This document shows positions 37,207 through 45,386 of a stretch of 64,000 nucleotides of DNA, piece after piece. The DNA is taken from positions 1,364,001-1,428,000 of the forward strand of contig OZ006978.1 of assembly GCA_963931155.1 (NCBI GenBank), given 5' to 3'. Position 1 is the stretch's first letter, and each line of letters opens with the position of its first letter. The DNA is from CALXVA01 sp944392465 (lineage in GTDB: Bacteria; Bacillota; Clostridia; TANB77; CAG-508). The notes beneath the pieces were generated by a model that was not told where the DNA came from, made no database searches, and saw only the letters and a list, made by a program, of their open reading frames with translations. The translations under genes were made by a program, and so were the position numbers.

Positions 37207-37605
37207 ATGATTAAGTCGAATATAAAAAAAGAGTTTGATTGTGATAAAAATAAATTGTGGGATATTATTACTGATAATGCCAATTTTACTTGGCGAAGTG
37301 ACTTATCAAAAATAGTTATTGTTGATGAGAAACATTTTATAGAATATACTAAAAATAATTTTCCTACTTATTTTACCATAACATCAAAAATAAAATTGAA
37401 AGAATATAAATTTGATTTGGAAAATAACAATTTAAAAGGAAAATGGATTGGTATTTTTAAAGAACTTCCAAATGGTAACATTGAATTAGATTTTACCGAA
37501 GAAATAGAAGTAAATAATTTAATTATGAAACTATTAGCAAAACCTTATTTAAAAAGTCAACAGAAAAGATATATGGAAGATTTAGAAAAAGAGTTAAATA
37601 AATAG
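37207..37605 (+). CDS. SRPBCC (START/polyketide-cyclase-like) protein
   Basis: A 132-residue protein starting IKSNIKKEFDCDKNKLWDII, with TWRSDLSKIVIVDE and LDFTEEIEVNN, the usual layout of small SRPBCC ligand-binding proteins. CGGAGG precedes ATG 37207. The ligand is unknown. It belongs to a run of small cargo genes with short spacers. The stop codon lies inside a 19-bp repeat (37598-37616). Confidence 0.78.
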   Translation: MIKSNIKKEFDCDKNKLWDIITDNANFTWRSDLSKIVIVDEKHFIEYTKNNFPTYFTITSKIKLKEYKFDLENNNLKGKWIGIFKELPNGNIELDFTEEIEVNNLIMKLLAKPYLKSQQKRYMEDLEKELNK

Positions 37606-37616
37606 TAATTTGAAAG
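37598..37616 (+). repeat. 19-bp repeat ahead of a cargo gene, copy A
   Basis: The 19 bases from ATAAATAG to TGAAAG are identical to 38049-38067; the first 14 also occur at 36661-36674. Copies stand just before three cargo genes and contain the ribosome-binding region or lie next to it. Confidence 0.6.
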
Positions 37617-37627
37617 TGAGATGTAAA

Positions 37628-38035
37628 ATGGAAAATATAAAGAGAGAAGAATTAGAAAAATTAGTTGGAATTGATAAAGTTAACACTTTTTATAATATTG
37701 TGAATGAAATCACAAAACTTTATGATATGGAACAAGTATGGAATAATGGTGGAAAAAAATGGACTTATGAATATAAATTTAAAAAAAGTGGAAAAACTTT
37801 ATGTGCTTTTTATTTTAAAGATAATACATTGGGATTTATGATTATCTTTGGTAAAGATGAGAGAAGTAAATTGGAAGAAATAAGAAACGAACTTTCATCT
37901 GATGTACTAGAAACCTATGATAATGCACAAACATATCACGATGGAAAATGGGTTATGTTTGATATAACTGATAACTCAATATTAGAGGATTTAAAAAAAT
38001 TACTTTTAATTAAAAGAAAACCTAATAGAAAGTAA
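37628..38035 (+). CDS. DUF3788-family protein
   Basis: A 135-residue protein with WNNGGKKWTYEYKFKKSGKTL, split by the KKSGKTLCAFYFKDN core, and GFMIIFGKDERSKLEEI, the pattern of DUF3788. No enzyme activity can be read. ATG 37628 is chosen because AAAGTGAG lies upstream; an in-frame ATG at 37610 overlaps the upstream repeat. It is one of several small cargo genes. Confidence 0.75.
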   Translation: MENIKREELEKLVGIDKVNTFYNIVNEITKLYDMEQVWNNGGKKWTYEYKFKKSGKTLCAFYFKDNTLGFMIIFGKDERSKLEEIRNELSSDVLETYDNAQTYHDGKWVMFDITDNSILEDLKKLLLIKRKPNRK

Positions 38036-38048
38036 TATGTGTTATGTG

Positions 38049-38067
38049 ATAAATAGTAATTTGAAAG
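38049..38067 (+). repeat. 19-bp repeat ahead of a cargo gene, copy B
   Basis: Identical to 37598-37616, placed 12 bases before ATG 38079. Confidence 0.6.
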
Positions 38068-38078
38068 CGAGAAGTATT

Positions 38079-38624
38079 ATGAAATATATAGCATTATTGA
38101 GAGGAATAAATATTAGTGGAAAAAACAAAATTGCAATGAGCAAATTAAAAAAAGAATTTACCAATTTAGGATTTAAAGAAGTAACAACTTATCTAAATAG
38201 TGGCAATATAATTTTTGAAAGTAATATAAATAATAAAAATGAAATTATAAATAATATACAAATAATGATAAAAGATAAATTTGAATTTGATATACCAACT
38301 TATGTTACAACTTCACAGGAATTAGAAGAATTGATGAGTAATAGTCCAGAATGGTGGGGAAAAGATAATAAAGAGATATATGATAATATAATATTTATTA
38401 TTCCACCGACTACTTATAAAGAAGTATTTGCTGCAATAGGTTCTCCAAATGAATATGAAAAAATACAAGAATATAAAAATAATATTTTTTGGTCTTTTGA
38501 TTTAAAAAATTATAGGAAATCAAATTGGTGGAGTAAAACAGCAAGTACAGAAATTAGTAATTCAATAACAATAAGAACAGCTAATACTATGAGAAAGATA
38601 TTAGAAATATGCTTAAAAAAGTAA
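38079..38624 (+). CDS. DUF1697-family protein
   Basis: A 181-residue cytoplasmic protein of the DUF1697 family: KYIALLRGINISGKNKIAM, FKEVTTYLNSGNIIFES, and the C-terminal RTANTMRKILEI. The function of the family is not established. ATG 38079 follows GCGAGAAG; the ORF extends upstream without a site. It precedes the two-component genes. Confidence 0.9.
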   Translation: MKYIALLRGINISGKNKIAMSKLKKEFTNLGFKEVTTYLNSGNIIFESNINNKNEIINNIQIMIKDKFEFDIPTYVTTSQELEELMSNSPEWWGKDNKEIYDNIIFIIPPTTYKEVFAAIGSPNEYEKIQEYKNNIFWSFDLKNYRKSNWWSKTASTEISNSITIRTANTMRKILEICLKK

Positions 38625-38662
38625 AAAAATAAGAAGTAATAAATAAAGGTGGAAAAAATGAT

Positions 38663-39349
38663 ATGAATCATATTTTAATAGTGGAAGATAACAAAGAAAT
38701 AACTGAAAATTTAACTCTTTTACTTAAAGAGAATGGATTTTCTATAGAATCGATATCTAAACAATCAGAACTAGAAAAAATGTTGGAAAAAAATAAATTT
38801 GATTTAATCTTATTAGACTTAATATTGCCAGATGGAAATGGATTTTCCATTTGTAATTCAATAAAAAAGAAAATTGATATTCCGATTATTATACTTACAG
38901 CAATGAAAGATGAGTATAGCATTGTAACAGGTTTCGATGTTGGTGCTGATGATTATATTTCAAAACCATTTAAGCCTTTAGAACTCATATCAAGAATAAA
39001 AAATCAATTAAGAAGATATAAAAAATCTCCATCAGTTTTTAAAATTACAAATTTAAAGGTAGATACTATAAAAGGTAGTGTATCAAAGAATGACAAAGAA
39101 GTTGTATTGACAGCTTTAGAATATAAATTACTTTTACTATTTATAAATCATCAGGGAGAAATTATGTCTAGAAGTAGATTACTAGAAGAAATTTGGGATA
39201 TTGCAGGAGAATTTGTTAATGATAATACTTTAACTGTTTATATAAAAAGATTACGAGAAAAAATAGAAGATAATCCTACAAATCCTATTATAATAAAAAC
39301 AGTTAGAGGAATAGGTTATAAAATTGGAGAATGTTATGAGTCTTTTTAG
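38663..39349 (+). CDS. OmpR/PhoB-type response regulator of the cargo resistance module
   Basis: A 228-residue protein. The receiver domain has the acidic pair EDN, phospho-acceptor Asp in LILLDLILPDGNGF, Thr in IILTAMKD and Lys in DDYISKPFKP. The C-terminal winged helix ends TLTVYIKRLREKI and TVRGIGYKI. AGGTGG precedes ATG 38663. It overlaps the kinase gene by 14 bp. The likely targets are the inverted repeats at 40381-40418, upstream of the ABC transporter. Confidence 0.92.
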   Translation: MNHILIVEDNKEITENLTLLLKENGFSIESISKQSELEKMLEKNKFDLILLDLILPDGNGFSICNSIKKKIDIPIIILTAMKDEYSIVTGFDVGADDYISKPFKPLELISRIKNQLRRYKKSPSVFKITNLKVDTIKGSVSKNDKEVVLTALEYKLLLLFINHQGEIMSRSRLLEEIWDIAGEFVNDNTLTVYIKRLREKIEDNPTNPIIIKTVRGIGYKIGECYESF

Positions 39350-40340
39350 AAATGAAGAAATAAAAAAACAGATAATTATATATGTTATATTTAATACTAT
39401 TGTATTTTTGGGAGCATTATTTATTAATATTATTTGCTCAATATATATTATATTAGTTTGTTTAGTCATTGAATTTATTTCGTTATTCTTTACGAAAAAA
39501 AGATATAATGATATTAGTGAATTAACTTATAAAATAGATAAAATATTACATAATAATGATTATACAAATTTTGATGTGAATAAAGAGGGAGAACTTGCAG
39601 TTCTGAATAGTGAAATTTATAAAATGACAGTTAGATTAAGGGAACAAACAGAAAGGTTAGAAAACGAAAAAAATTATTTGAAAGATTATTTAGCAGATAT
39701 ATCACATCAAATTAGAACTCCAATGACTTCCATAAATATAATGATATCGAGATTATCAAGACAGGAGTTAACTTTTGAAGATCGATTAAAAATGATAAAA
39801 GAAATAAGTAAGTTATTAACAAGAATTGAGTGGCTTATTACAGCATTATTAAAAGTAGCTCAATTGGAATCTGATACTGTAAAGTTAAAAAAAGAAAAAA
39901 CAAATGTTGAAGAAGTTGTAAATAAATCATTAGAACCGTTAAAAATTCAAGCTGAAATCAAAAATATCAAAATGAAATTAAAAATAGAAAAAAATACGAA
40001 TTATAAAGGAGATTATTATTGGTCAGTTGAAGCTATTTCAAATATAATAAAGAATTGTATAGAACATTCGGAAAATGGAGGTATTATAGAAATTATATCA
40101 GAAACCAATCCGATATATACAGAAATAATTATAACTGATGAGGGAAAAGGAATTTGTAAAGAGGATTTACCACATTTGTTTGAGCGATTTTATAGAGGAA
40201 ACAATAGTGGTAGTGAAGGTATAGGAATTGGACTGTACCTTACTAAAATGATTGTTTCAAAACAAAATGGAGTTATTACTGCCAAAAATAGAGAAAACAA
40301 AGGTGCAGAATTTAATATTAAATTTTTTAACGAAGCATAA
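39336..40340 (+). CDS. Sensor histidine kinase of the BceS/VraS-like type
   Basis: A 334-residue kinase. Two closely spaced N-terminal membrane helices with almost no external loop suggest sensing in the membrane or through the transporter. The H-box is DISHQIRTPM. The ATPase domain has the N-box IKNCIEHS, DEGKGI and GIGIGLYLTK. ATG 39336 has GGAG 6 bases upstream. It pairs with the response regulator and the following ABC transporter, as in bacitracin or peptide-antibiotic detoxification modules. Confidence 0.9.
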   Translation: MSLFRNEEIKKQIIIYVIFNTIVFLGALFINIICSIYIILVCLVIEFISLFFTKKRYNDISELTYKIDKILHNNDYTNFDVNKEGELAVLNSEIYKMTVRLREQTERLENEKNYLKDYLADISHQIRTPMTSINIMISRLSRQELTFEDRLKMIKEISKLLTRIEWLITALLKVAQLESDTVKLKKEKTNVEEVVNKSLEPLKIQAEIKNIKMKLKIEKNTNYKGDYYWSVEAISNIIKNCIEHSENGGIIEIISETNPIYTEIIITDEGKGICKEDLPHLFERFYRGNNSGSEGIGIGLYLTKMIVSKQNGVITAKNRENKGAEFNIKFFNEA

Positions 40341-40380
40341 TGTGAAGTCATAATGTTTCGTTTTTTATATTTATTTAAAA

Positions 40381-40435
40381 GTGACATATTTGTAATAATA
40401 AAGTCACGGATGTGTCACTAAACTTGTGTTATATT
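40381..40435 (+). promoter_or_regulatory. Promoter and response-regulator sites of the cargo ABC transporter
   Basis: GTGACA (40381-40386) and TGTCAC (40413-40418) form an inverted repeat, with another GTCAC at 40403-40407 between them. An extended -10 TGTTATATT (TATATT 40430-40435) follows without a good -35, as expected for an activator-dependent promoter. Confidence 0.6.
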
Positions 40436-40455
40436 AAATTTAGGAGGTAATCTAT

Positions 40456-41135
40456 ATGGAAATATTAAAAGTTGAAAACTTAACTAAAATTTATAAAGGA
40501 GAAAATGAAGTTGTGGCTTTAAACAATGTTTCTTTTTCTGTTAAAAAAGGAGAATTTGTGGCAATAGTAGGGCAATCTGGCTCTGGAAAATCAACACTTT
40601 TACATTTGTTGGGAGGTGTAGACATTCCTACTTCACGGTAAAATTTATGTAGATAAAAAAGAAATATATACAAAAAGTGAAGAAGAACTTGCTATTTTTA
40701 GACGTCGCAATGTTGGACTTATTTATCAATTTTATAATCTAATACCAATATTAAATGTTTATGAAAATATGGTTTTACCACTTAAATTAGATAAACAAAA
40801 AATAAATGAAGATAGAGTTAATGAACTTCTAGATATGTTAGGATTAAGTAATAGAAAAAAACATTTTCCAAATCAATTATCTGGTGGTCAACAACAAAGA
40901 GTTGCGATTCGGTAGGGCTCTTATAAATGCACCATCTATTATTTTGGCTGATGAACCTACTGGAAATCTTGATAAGAAAAATGGACAAGAAATTATTGAA
41001 ATTTTAAAGTATTCCAATAAAAAATATAATCAGACTTTAATTTTAATAACACATGATGAAAACATAGCTTTACAAGCAGACAGAATCATTAGAATAGAAG
41101 ATGGAAAAATTATATCAGATGAGTATATAAGATAA
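40456..41135 (+). CDS. BceA-like ABC transporter ATPase, interrupted by two extra C residues
   Basis: About 225 residues if joined. Walker A GQSGSGKST is in the first frame. The frame ends DIPTS-R-stop at 40639, where removing C40636 gives PTSGKIYVDKK. The second piece contains RRRNVGLIYQFYNL and the signature LSGGQQQRVAI, ending R-stop at 40913. Removing C40910 gives AIGRALINAPS and Walker B IILADEPTGNLD, then THDENIALQAD to the TAA at 41133. All motifs survive around both breaks and no other lesion is seen. It is a partner of the permease at 41148. See findings. Confidence 0.88.
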
Positions 41136-41147
41136 GGAGGTAATGTA

Positions 41148-43077
41148 ATGATAAAAGAATATGTTATAAATCATATAAGAAATAATAAAACAACAAGTGT
41201 TTCAATAGCAATAACTTCATTTCTTGCTTCATTGCTCCTTTCATTATTGACAGGAATATTTTACAATCTATATGCCGATAATATTGCTAGAGGACAAACC
41301 CAAACAACAGTGGAAATCTTTGCATTTCTATTTATATTATTTATGGCAATGTTTTCGTTAATCTTAATGATATATAATATTTTTGCTATGTCAATGAATT
41401 CAAGATTACATCAATTAGGAATTTTAAAAAGTGTAGGGGCAACGCCAAAACAAATTAAGCAAATATTAAGGTATGAAGTTATAATTTTAAGTTTAGTTCC
41501 AATCGTAATTCGGAACCTTGTTGGGTATAGTAGCAACATATATTCTTATGCAATTTATAATTAAAGCAACAGAGCTTGCAAGAGATTCTGAACTATATTT
41601 TAGATATAATATTTTAGTTGCTATTATTTCTGCTGCTATTTCTTTTATAACAGTTTGGATATCAGCGACTATTCCTGCAAGAAAAATTGCTAAAGTTTCA
41701 GTTATGGATGCAATATTCTATAGAGATGATACAAAAGTTAAAAAAATGAAAAAATTTATGATTTTTTCTAAAATTTTTGGAATAGAAGGAGAAATAGCAA
41801 GGAAGTCAATATATTCACGAAAAAAAAGTTTTCGTACAGCAACAAGAGCATTTATTTGTTCATCATTAGCTTTAATTACATTTCTAAATTTTGAAACAGT
41901 ATCAGATTTATCAACTAATAAAACATTCTTTGAAAGATATAGGGATAAATGGGATATAATGTTCCAAATGCCAGATATGAATAATAGAAATGAACTTACC
42001 CAAGAAATAAGAGATATGGCTGGAATTAAAGAATGTATTAATTATAAAAAATGTACTTTTTATGCTGAAATAGATTCTACATACTTTAGTAATGAACTAA
42101 ATGTAGCAGGTGGGTTAGATGTAATTAGTGAGAATATTACTGAGAATGAAAATGGAAAATATCAAATAGGTATTCCAATTATAATATTAGACGACGTAAG
42201 TTTTGATGGATATTATAATTCTTTGCAAAATAATAACGGTAGTAATTTATCTGCACAAGAAAAATGCGTTGCAATAAATAAGATATGGAAAAGTAAGAAT
42301 CACAATTTAAAAGGAGAATACATCCCATATTTACAAGAAATAGACAATTTAAAATTAGAAATATTTGAGAAAAATAATGAATCACAGAAATATACTATAT
42401 ATATAACAAATTATGCACAAGAATTACCTAATCTAAAAGAAGAATATAATAGATATGAATGCGAATTAGTTTTAATAATTAGTGAAAGTTATGCTAATAA
42501 AATTAATAGTAATATGATGAATAATCCTACATATTTTAATGTAAAAATTAATAATATATCAGAAATATATGATATACAAAATAAAATTGAACAGAAAATT
42601 ACTGGAATTGAATATCAAATACAAAATAGAATACAAGAAGAGACTTCTGACAAGAATATAAGAAGTGGATTAAGAATTATAATTTGGACTTTAGCAGGAA
42701 TTCTTGCATTGATTGGAATTGTAAATGTATTTTCAAACTGTATATCACAAATTTCTTTAAGAAAAAGAGAATTTGCTAGATATATGTCTATTGGATTATC
42801 ACGCAAAGGTATAAAAAAGATTTTAACTTATGAGGCATTAATAATAAGTTTAAAACCTATTATAATAAGCCTAATAATAAATGTTCCGATTGTTTTATTA
42901 TTTTTAAACGCTAGTCAAATATTATTGTCTGATTATATAAATAATATGCCTATAATACCAATACTTTGCTATATAATATTTATTTTATTAGCAGTAAGTA
43001 TAGCTTATTATATTGGTGGAAAAAAGATTTTGAACAAAAATATTGTGGATATGTTAAAGGATGATACATTATACTAA
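41148..43077 (+). CDS. BceB-like FtsX-type permease, interrupted by one extra C
   Basis: About 642 residues if joined. The N-terminal FtsX domain has LGILKSVGATPKQIKQILRYE. The frame runs to VPIVI-R-N and stops at 41562. Removing C41511 gives VPIVIGTLLGIVATYILMQF and continues without break to the TAA at 43075-43077. A large external domain follows in the middle and a second FtsX domain (RKREFARYMSIGLSRKGIKK) at the end. AAGGAGG precedes ATG 41148. With the ATPase and two-component system it forms a peptide-antibiotic sensing and resistance module. Confidence 0.87.
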
Positions 43078-43150
43078 CAAAAAGCACATAAGTGGTTTGA
43101 AAGAAATTATAATTTTGATAAAATGGTTTGCATTGAATACCCATAAAAGT

Positions 43151-43179
43151 GTGCTAAATGTAGTTCAAACATTTAGCAC
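43151..43179 (+). terminator. Perfect hairpin after the permease gene
   Basis: Perfect 11-bp arms GTGCTAAATGT (43151-43161) and ACATTTAGCAC (43169-43179). A TTTATTTTT run lies 8-16 bases downstream. It is a terminator for the cargo transporter operon. Confidence 0.7.
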
Positions 43180-43194
43180 TAACACTTTATTTTT

Positions 43195-43230
43195 AAGGAA
43201 CTACTTTTAAGAGGGGAGTTCCTTATTTTA
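43195..43230 (-). terminator. Hairpin between convergent genes, likely terminating both
   Basis: AAGGAACT (43195-43202) pairs with AGTTCCTT (43217-43224), with ATTTTA to the right and a T-rich run in the opposite direction. It lies just after the stop of the minus-strand Spo0A-like gene and just downstream of the cargo operon. Confidence 0.65.
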
Positions 43231-43959
43231 ATTTTCTAAACAGCAATATCGTTGTTCTTCTAAATATCGAATACACAGGTCAATAAAATATTTTAAACTA
43301 ATTATTCTTCCATCATAATGTTTTCCAAAAATATTGTAAATCTTATCTTTTTCAATATAAGTTAGCATACTATTTAAGGCTCTATCCATATCAGAACGAA
43401 CAATTCTATCGTTTTTTATTTTATGTCTTTTTGCAACCTTTTTCACAAGTGTTTTTGTATCATATAATAAATTTCGTTCAATATATGCAAATTGAATTGC
43501 ATCTTTCAAATAAATAGTTCCTTTAAAATAATAAGTAAATCCAAGACTATTTAATAAATCATTAATTGATTTTTCTATTTCTAAACAATCTTTTAATGAA
43601 TCAGACACCAGTTTTACAATATCAAGTAAGCTTGTATGATTAGAAGTTTTGAAAAAGTGATAATGGTATTCGTATTTAATATTGGATATGCTATTAGAGT
43701 CGACTACCAAAATAATGATATTCACTTTTTTAGTATCTACATTTTCCATTGCATTCTTCAATACATTTCTACAAAATGTAAGTGAAGTGTTTGAGTCCAA
43801 TATTATTACATTATCTTTTGGCTTGATTTTACAAATTAGTTTTCCTAACTTGTTTGGTGGTACTTTCATTAGTTCAATATTTAGTTCATTTTGCAAAAGA
43901 ATATTAGATAAGCTGTTGTAAAAAATATCATTATTATTGGCAATTATGATTTTAAACAT
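43228..43959 (-). CDS. Spo0A-like regulator with degenerate receiver domain
   Basis: A 243-residue protein. The N-terminal receiver-like domain has NNND in place of the usual acidic pair and VIILDSNTS, retaining an Asp at the phospho-acceptor position. The C-terminal half, INDLLNSLGFTYYFKGTIYL, KDAIQFAYIERNLLYDTKTL and KNDRIVRSDMDRALNSM, resembles the Spo0A DNA-binding domain. A textbook 0A box lies 82 bp upstream (44041-44049). It is transcribed opposite to the neighbouring genes. It may tie ICE activity to sporulation or stationary-phase control; that is inference. Confidence 0.8.
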   Translation of the reverse strand: MFKIIIANNNDIFYNSLSNILLQNELNIELMKVPPNKLGKLICKIKPKDNVIILDSNTSLTFCRNVLKNAMENVDTKKVNIIILVVDSNSISNIKYEYHYHFFKTSNHTSLLDIVKLVSDSLKDCLEIEKSINDLLNSLGFTYYFKGTIYLKDAIQFAYIERNLLYDTKTLVKKVAKRHKIKNDRIVRSDMDRALNSMLTYIEKDKIYNIFGKHYDGRIISLKYFIDLCIRYLEEQRYCCLEN

Positions 43960-44040
43960 AATAAAACCCTCCTAATAATGATATACAGATTTTACCATAA
44001 GAAAGAACAAATAACCATTGGTTATACAACCTTCTAATTG

Positions 44041-44049
44041 TTCGACAAA
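44041..44049 (-). promoter_or_regulatory. Spo0A box upstream of the Spo0A-like gene
   Basis: TTCGACAAA on the plus strand is TTTGTCGAA on the minus strand, matching the established 0A-box consensus around TGTCGAA. It lies 82 bp before the start of the Spo0A-like gene. A tandem decamer containing TTTGCTGA (44071-44090) follows. Confidence 0.65.
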
Positions 44050-44100
44050 AAATGCTGATTTTTGCGTATTTTTGCTGACTTTTGCTGATTTCATGACAAA

Positions 44101-44235
44101 CTAGAAAAAAGAGTATATGCTTTTTTCTAGGACAGAAGTCTGTAAAATTGAAGGAAGTATATTAAAGCACAGTAGATAAAAAATAAGATTCAAAAGATGC
44201 TAAAAAATATGCTGTAGTATTTTACAGACTTTTGT
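44101..44235 (+). other. Noncoding region with long inverted repeats
   Basis: The 390-base gap between the Spo0A-like and sigma-like genes holds a perfect 11-bp stem, CTAGAAAAAAG (44101-44111) with CTTTTTTCTAG (44120-44130). A 16-bp inverted repeat follows at 44132-44147 and 44220-44235 (15 of 16 paired). Together they could form an extended structure of about 135 bases. No ORF fits. A regulatory leader, a Spo0A-dependent switch or a replication/transfer origin are possible. Confidence 0.5.
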
Positions 44236-44321
44236 TATTGGGAGGTATTAGATATGGGGTAATAATTGAATAGAAAATAAAAAGATAAGTTAATAACTTT
44301 CTTTGATTTTTCAGGCATTTG

Positions 44322-44341
44322 TCCAATCTAAAAGATTGGAG
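44322..44341 (+). promoter_or_regulatory. Hairpin covering the ribosome binding site of the sigma-like gene
   Basis: TCCAATC (44322-44328) pairs perfectly with GATTGGA (44334-44340). The only purine-rich site for ATG 44349 (TTGGAGATAG) is in the 3' arm, so translation may depend on melting of this stem. Confidence 0.55.
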
Positions 44342-44348
44342 ATAGAAA

Positions 44349-44768
44349 ATGAAAATAAAGGATATTGACGAAAAATGTATATATCAAGAAAAAGAGTTTT
44401 CAAATGATATTGTATTTGCAAGATACATAAATTATATGAGAAAGGCTTTATTAAACAGGCGACTAAACTATTTAAGACATAAAAAATATTTATTAGAAAA
44501 GGAAATATCTATGTCAAATGAAGAATGGAAAGAGTTATCTAATAGGGGGAATTCTGACCATTCTTTTTTTAGTAAAAACGATTTAAAGTTTGCTTTAAGT
44601 AAATTAAATGAAAATCAAAGGAAAGTGATAGTTAAATACTATTATGAAAATAAAAAAATAAAAGTTATTGCTGAAGAAATGAATATAAACGAAAATGCAG
44701 TAAAACAATTGAAATTAAGAGCAATAAATAATTTAAAAAAATATATGGAGGACGATCATGAAAAATAG
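44349..44768 (+). CDS. Sigma-70 region 4-type regulator (Tn916 Orf7-like)
   Basis: A 139-residue protein with a C-terminal sigma region 4-type helix-turn-helix: ALSKLNENQRKVIVKYYYEN, VIAEEMNINENAVKQLKLRA. The N-terminal half has a region-2-like ARYINYMRKALLNRRL. Homologues in Tn916-type elements control excision and transfer. It overlaps the next small gene by 11 bp. The start region carries the stem at 44322-44341. Confidence 0.82.
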   Translation: MKIKDIDEKCIYQEKEFSNDIVFARYINYMRKALLNRRLNYLRHKKYLLEKEISMSNEEWKELSNRGNSDHSFFSKNDLKFALSKLNENQRKVIVKYYYENKKIKVIAEEMNINENAVKQLKLRAINNLKKYMEDDHEK

Positions 44769-44970
44769 AACAAGGTTTTATGAGATATTAGTAAAAGCTA
44801 GAACAGATGAGGTATCAATGATTTTAGTAATAGGAAAGATAATGCCTCTTATTGATAAATATTCTTTAAATGAAAGAAATGTTATAGATCAAGATTTAAA
44901 AAGTATCTTAATTGAATACGCAATTAGTGTAGTAAAAGAAGAAAATTTTGCAGAAAAATTGGTTAAATAA
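44758..44970 (+). CDS. Small helix-turn-helix-type ICE regulator (Tn916 Orf8-like)
   Basis: A 70-residue helical protein (MKNRTRFYEILVKARTDEVS, MILVIGKIMPLIDKYS) of the type that follows the sigma-like gene in conjugative transposons. Its ATG lies in the upstream gene (11-bp overlap), and GGAGG at 44746-44750 is well placed. It probably works together with the sigma-like factor. The family role is not defined. Confidence 0.75.
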   Translation: MKNRTRFYEILVKARTDEVSMILVIGKIMPLIDKYSLNERNVIDQDLKSILIEYAISVVKEENFAEKLVK

Positions 44971-45096
44971 AAAAATTAAAAAATTTATAAAAAAAATCGT
45001 AACCTTTTTCGTTTTCAAGTGCTGTTCATAGTAGAAGTGTAAAAAACTTCTGGGATGGATTGCACATTGAAAATTGAATAATGTATTTGTTGGATC

Positions 45097-45320
45097 ATAC
45101 AAGAGTTGCGTTTTAGGTGGGTTGGCGACCATCTAAATTAACAATAGGAATGTTATCTTATTGTGAATGCAGCTTAAGAAACTTTTGTATAGTCACAGCA
45201 CGAGCGTAAAGTTATAAAGGTAGTCCATAATACTTTTATAGTGGTGCGTCACACGCAATGAGTACAAGCCAGAGTTCTGGTTGGTGAAATTCCAATGTTG
45301 CTAGAAACAATAGCAGTCTG
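45097..45320 (+). ncRNA. Candidate structured noncoding RNA before xis/int
   Basis: No ORF fits the 436 bases between 44970 and 45407. The middle 224 bases can fold into at least two domains. The first closes with ATACAAGAG/CTTTTGTAT (45097-45105 with 45182-45190) and holds GTTGC/GCAGC plus two hairpins: TTAGGTGG/CCATCTAA at 45113/45129 and ACAATA/TTATTGT at 45141/45158. The second has ATAAAGGTA/TACTTTTAT (45214/45231), CCAG/CTGG (45269/45277), TTGG/CCAA (45281/45292) and TGCTA/TAGCA (45299/45311). GC content looks higher than in the surrounding DNA. The class is not recognised. Confidence 0.6.
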
Positions 45321-45353
45321 ACAAATGGGAAAAGTAAGAAAATAGTAATATCT

Positions 45354-45386
45354 TAATTAGGGTTATTCCCCCAATAGCCCTAATTA
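45354..45386 (+). other. 14-bp stem before the small membrane-protein gene
   Basis: TAATTAGGG (45354-45362) pairs with CCCTAATTA (45378-45386). The pairing continues inwards for five more pairs to a loop of five C. No T run follows; the ribosome binding site CTGGAGG lies directly after, so it may control translation rather than end transcription. Confidence 0.55.
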
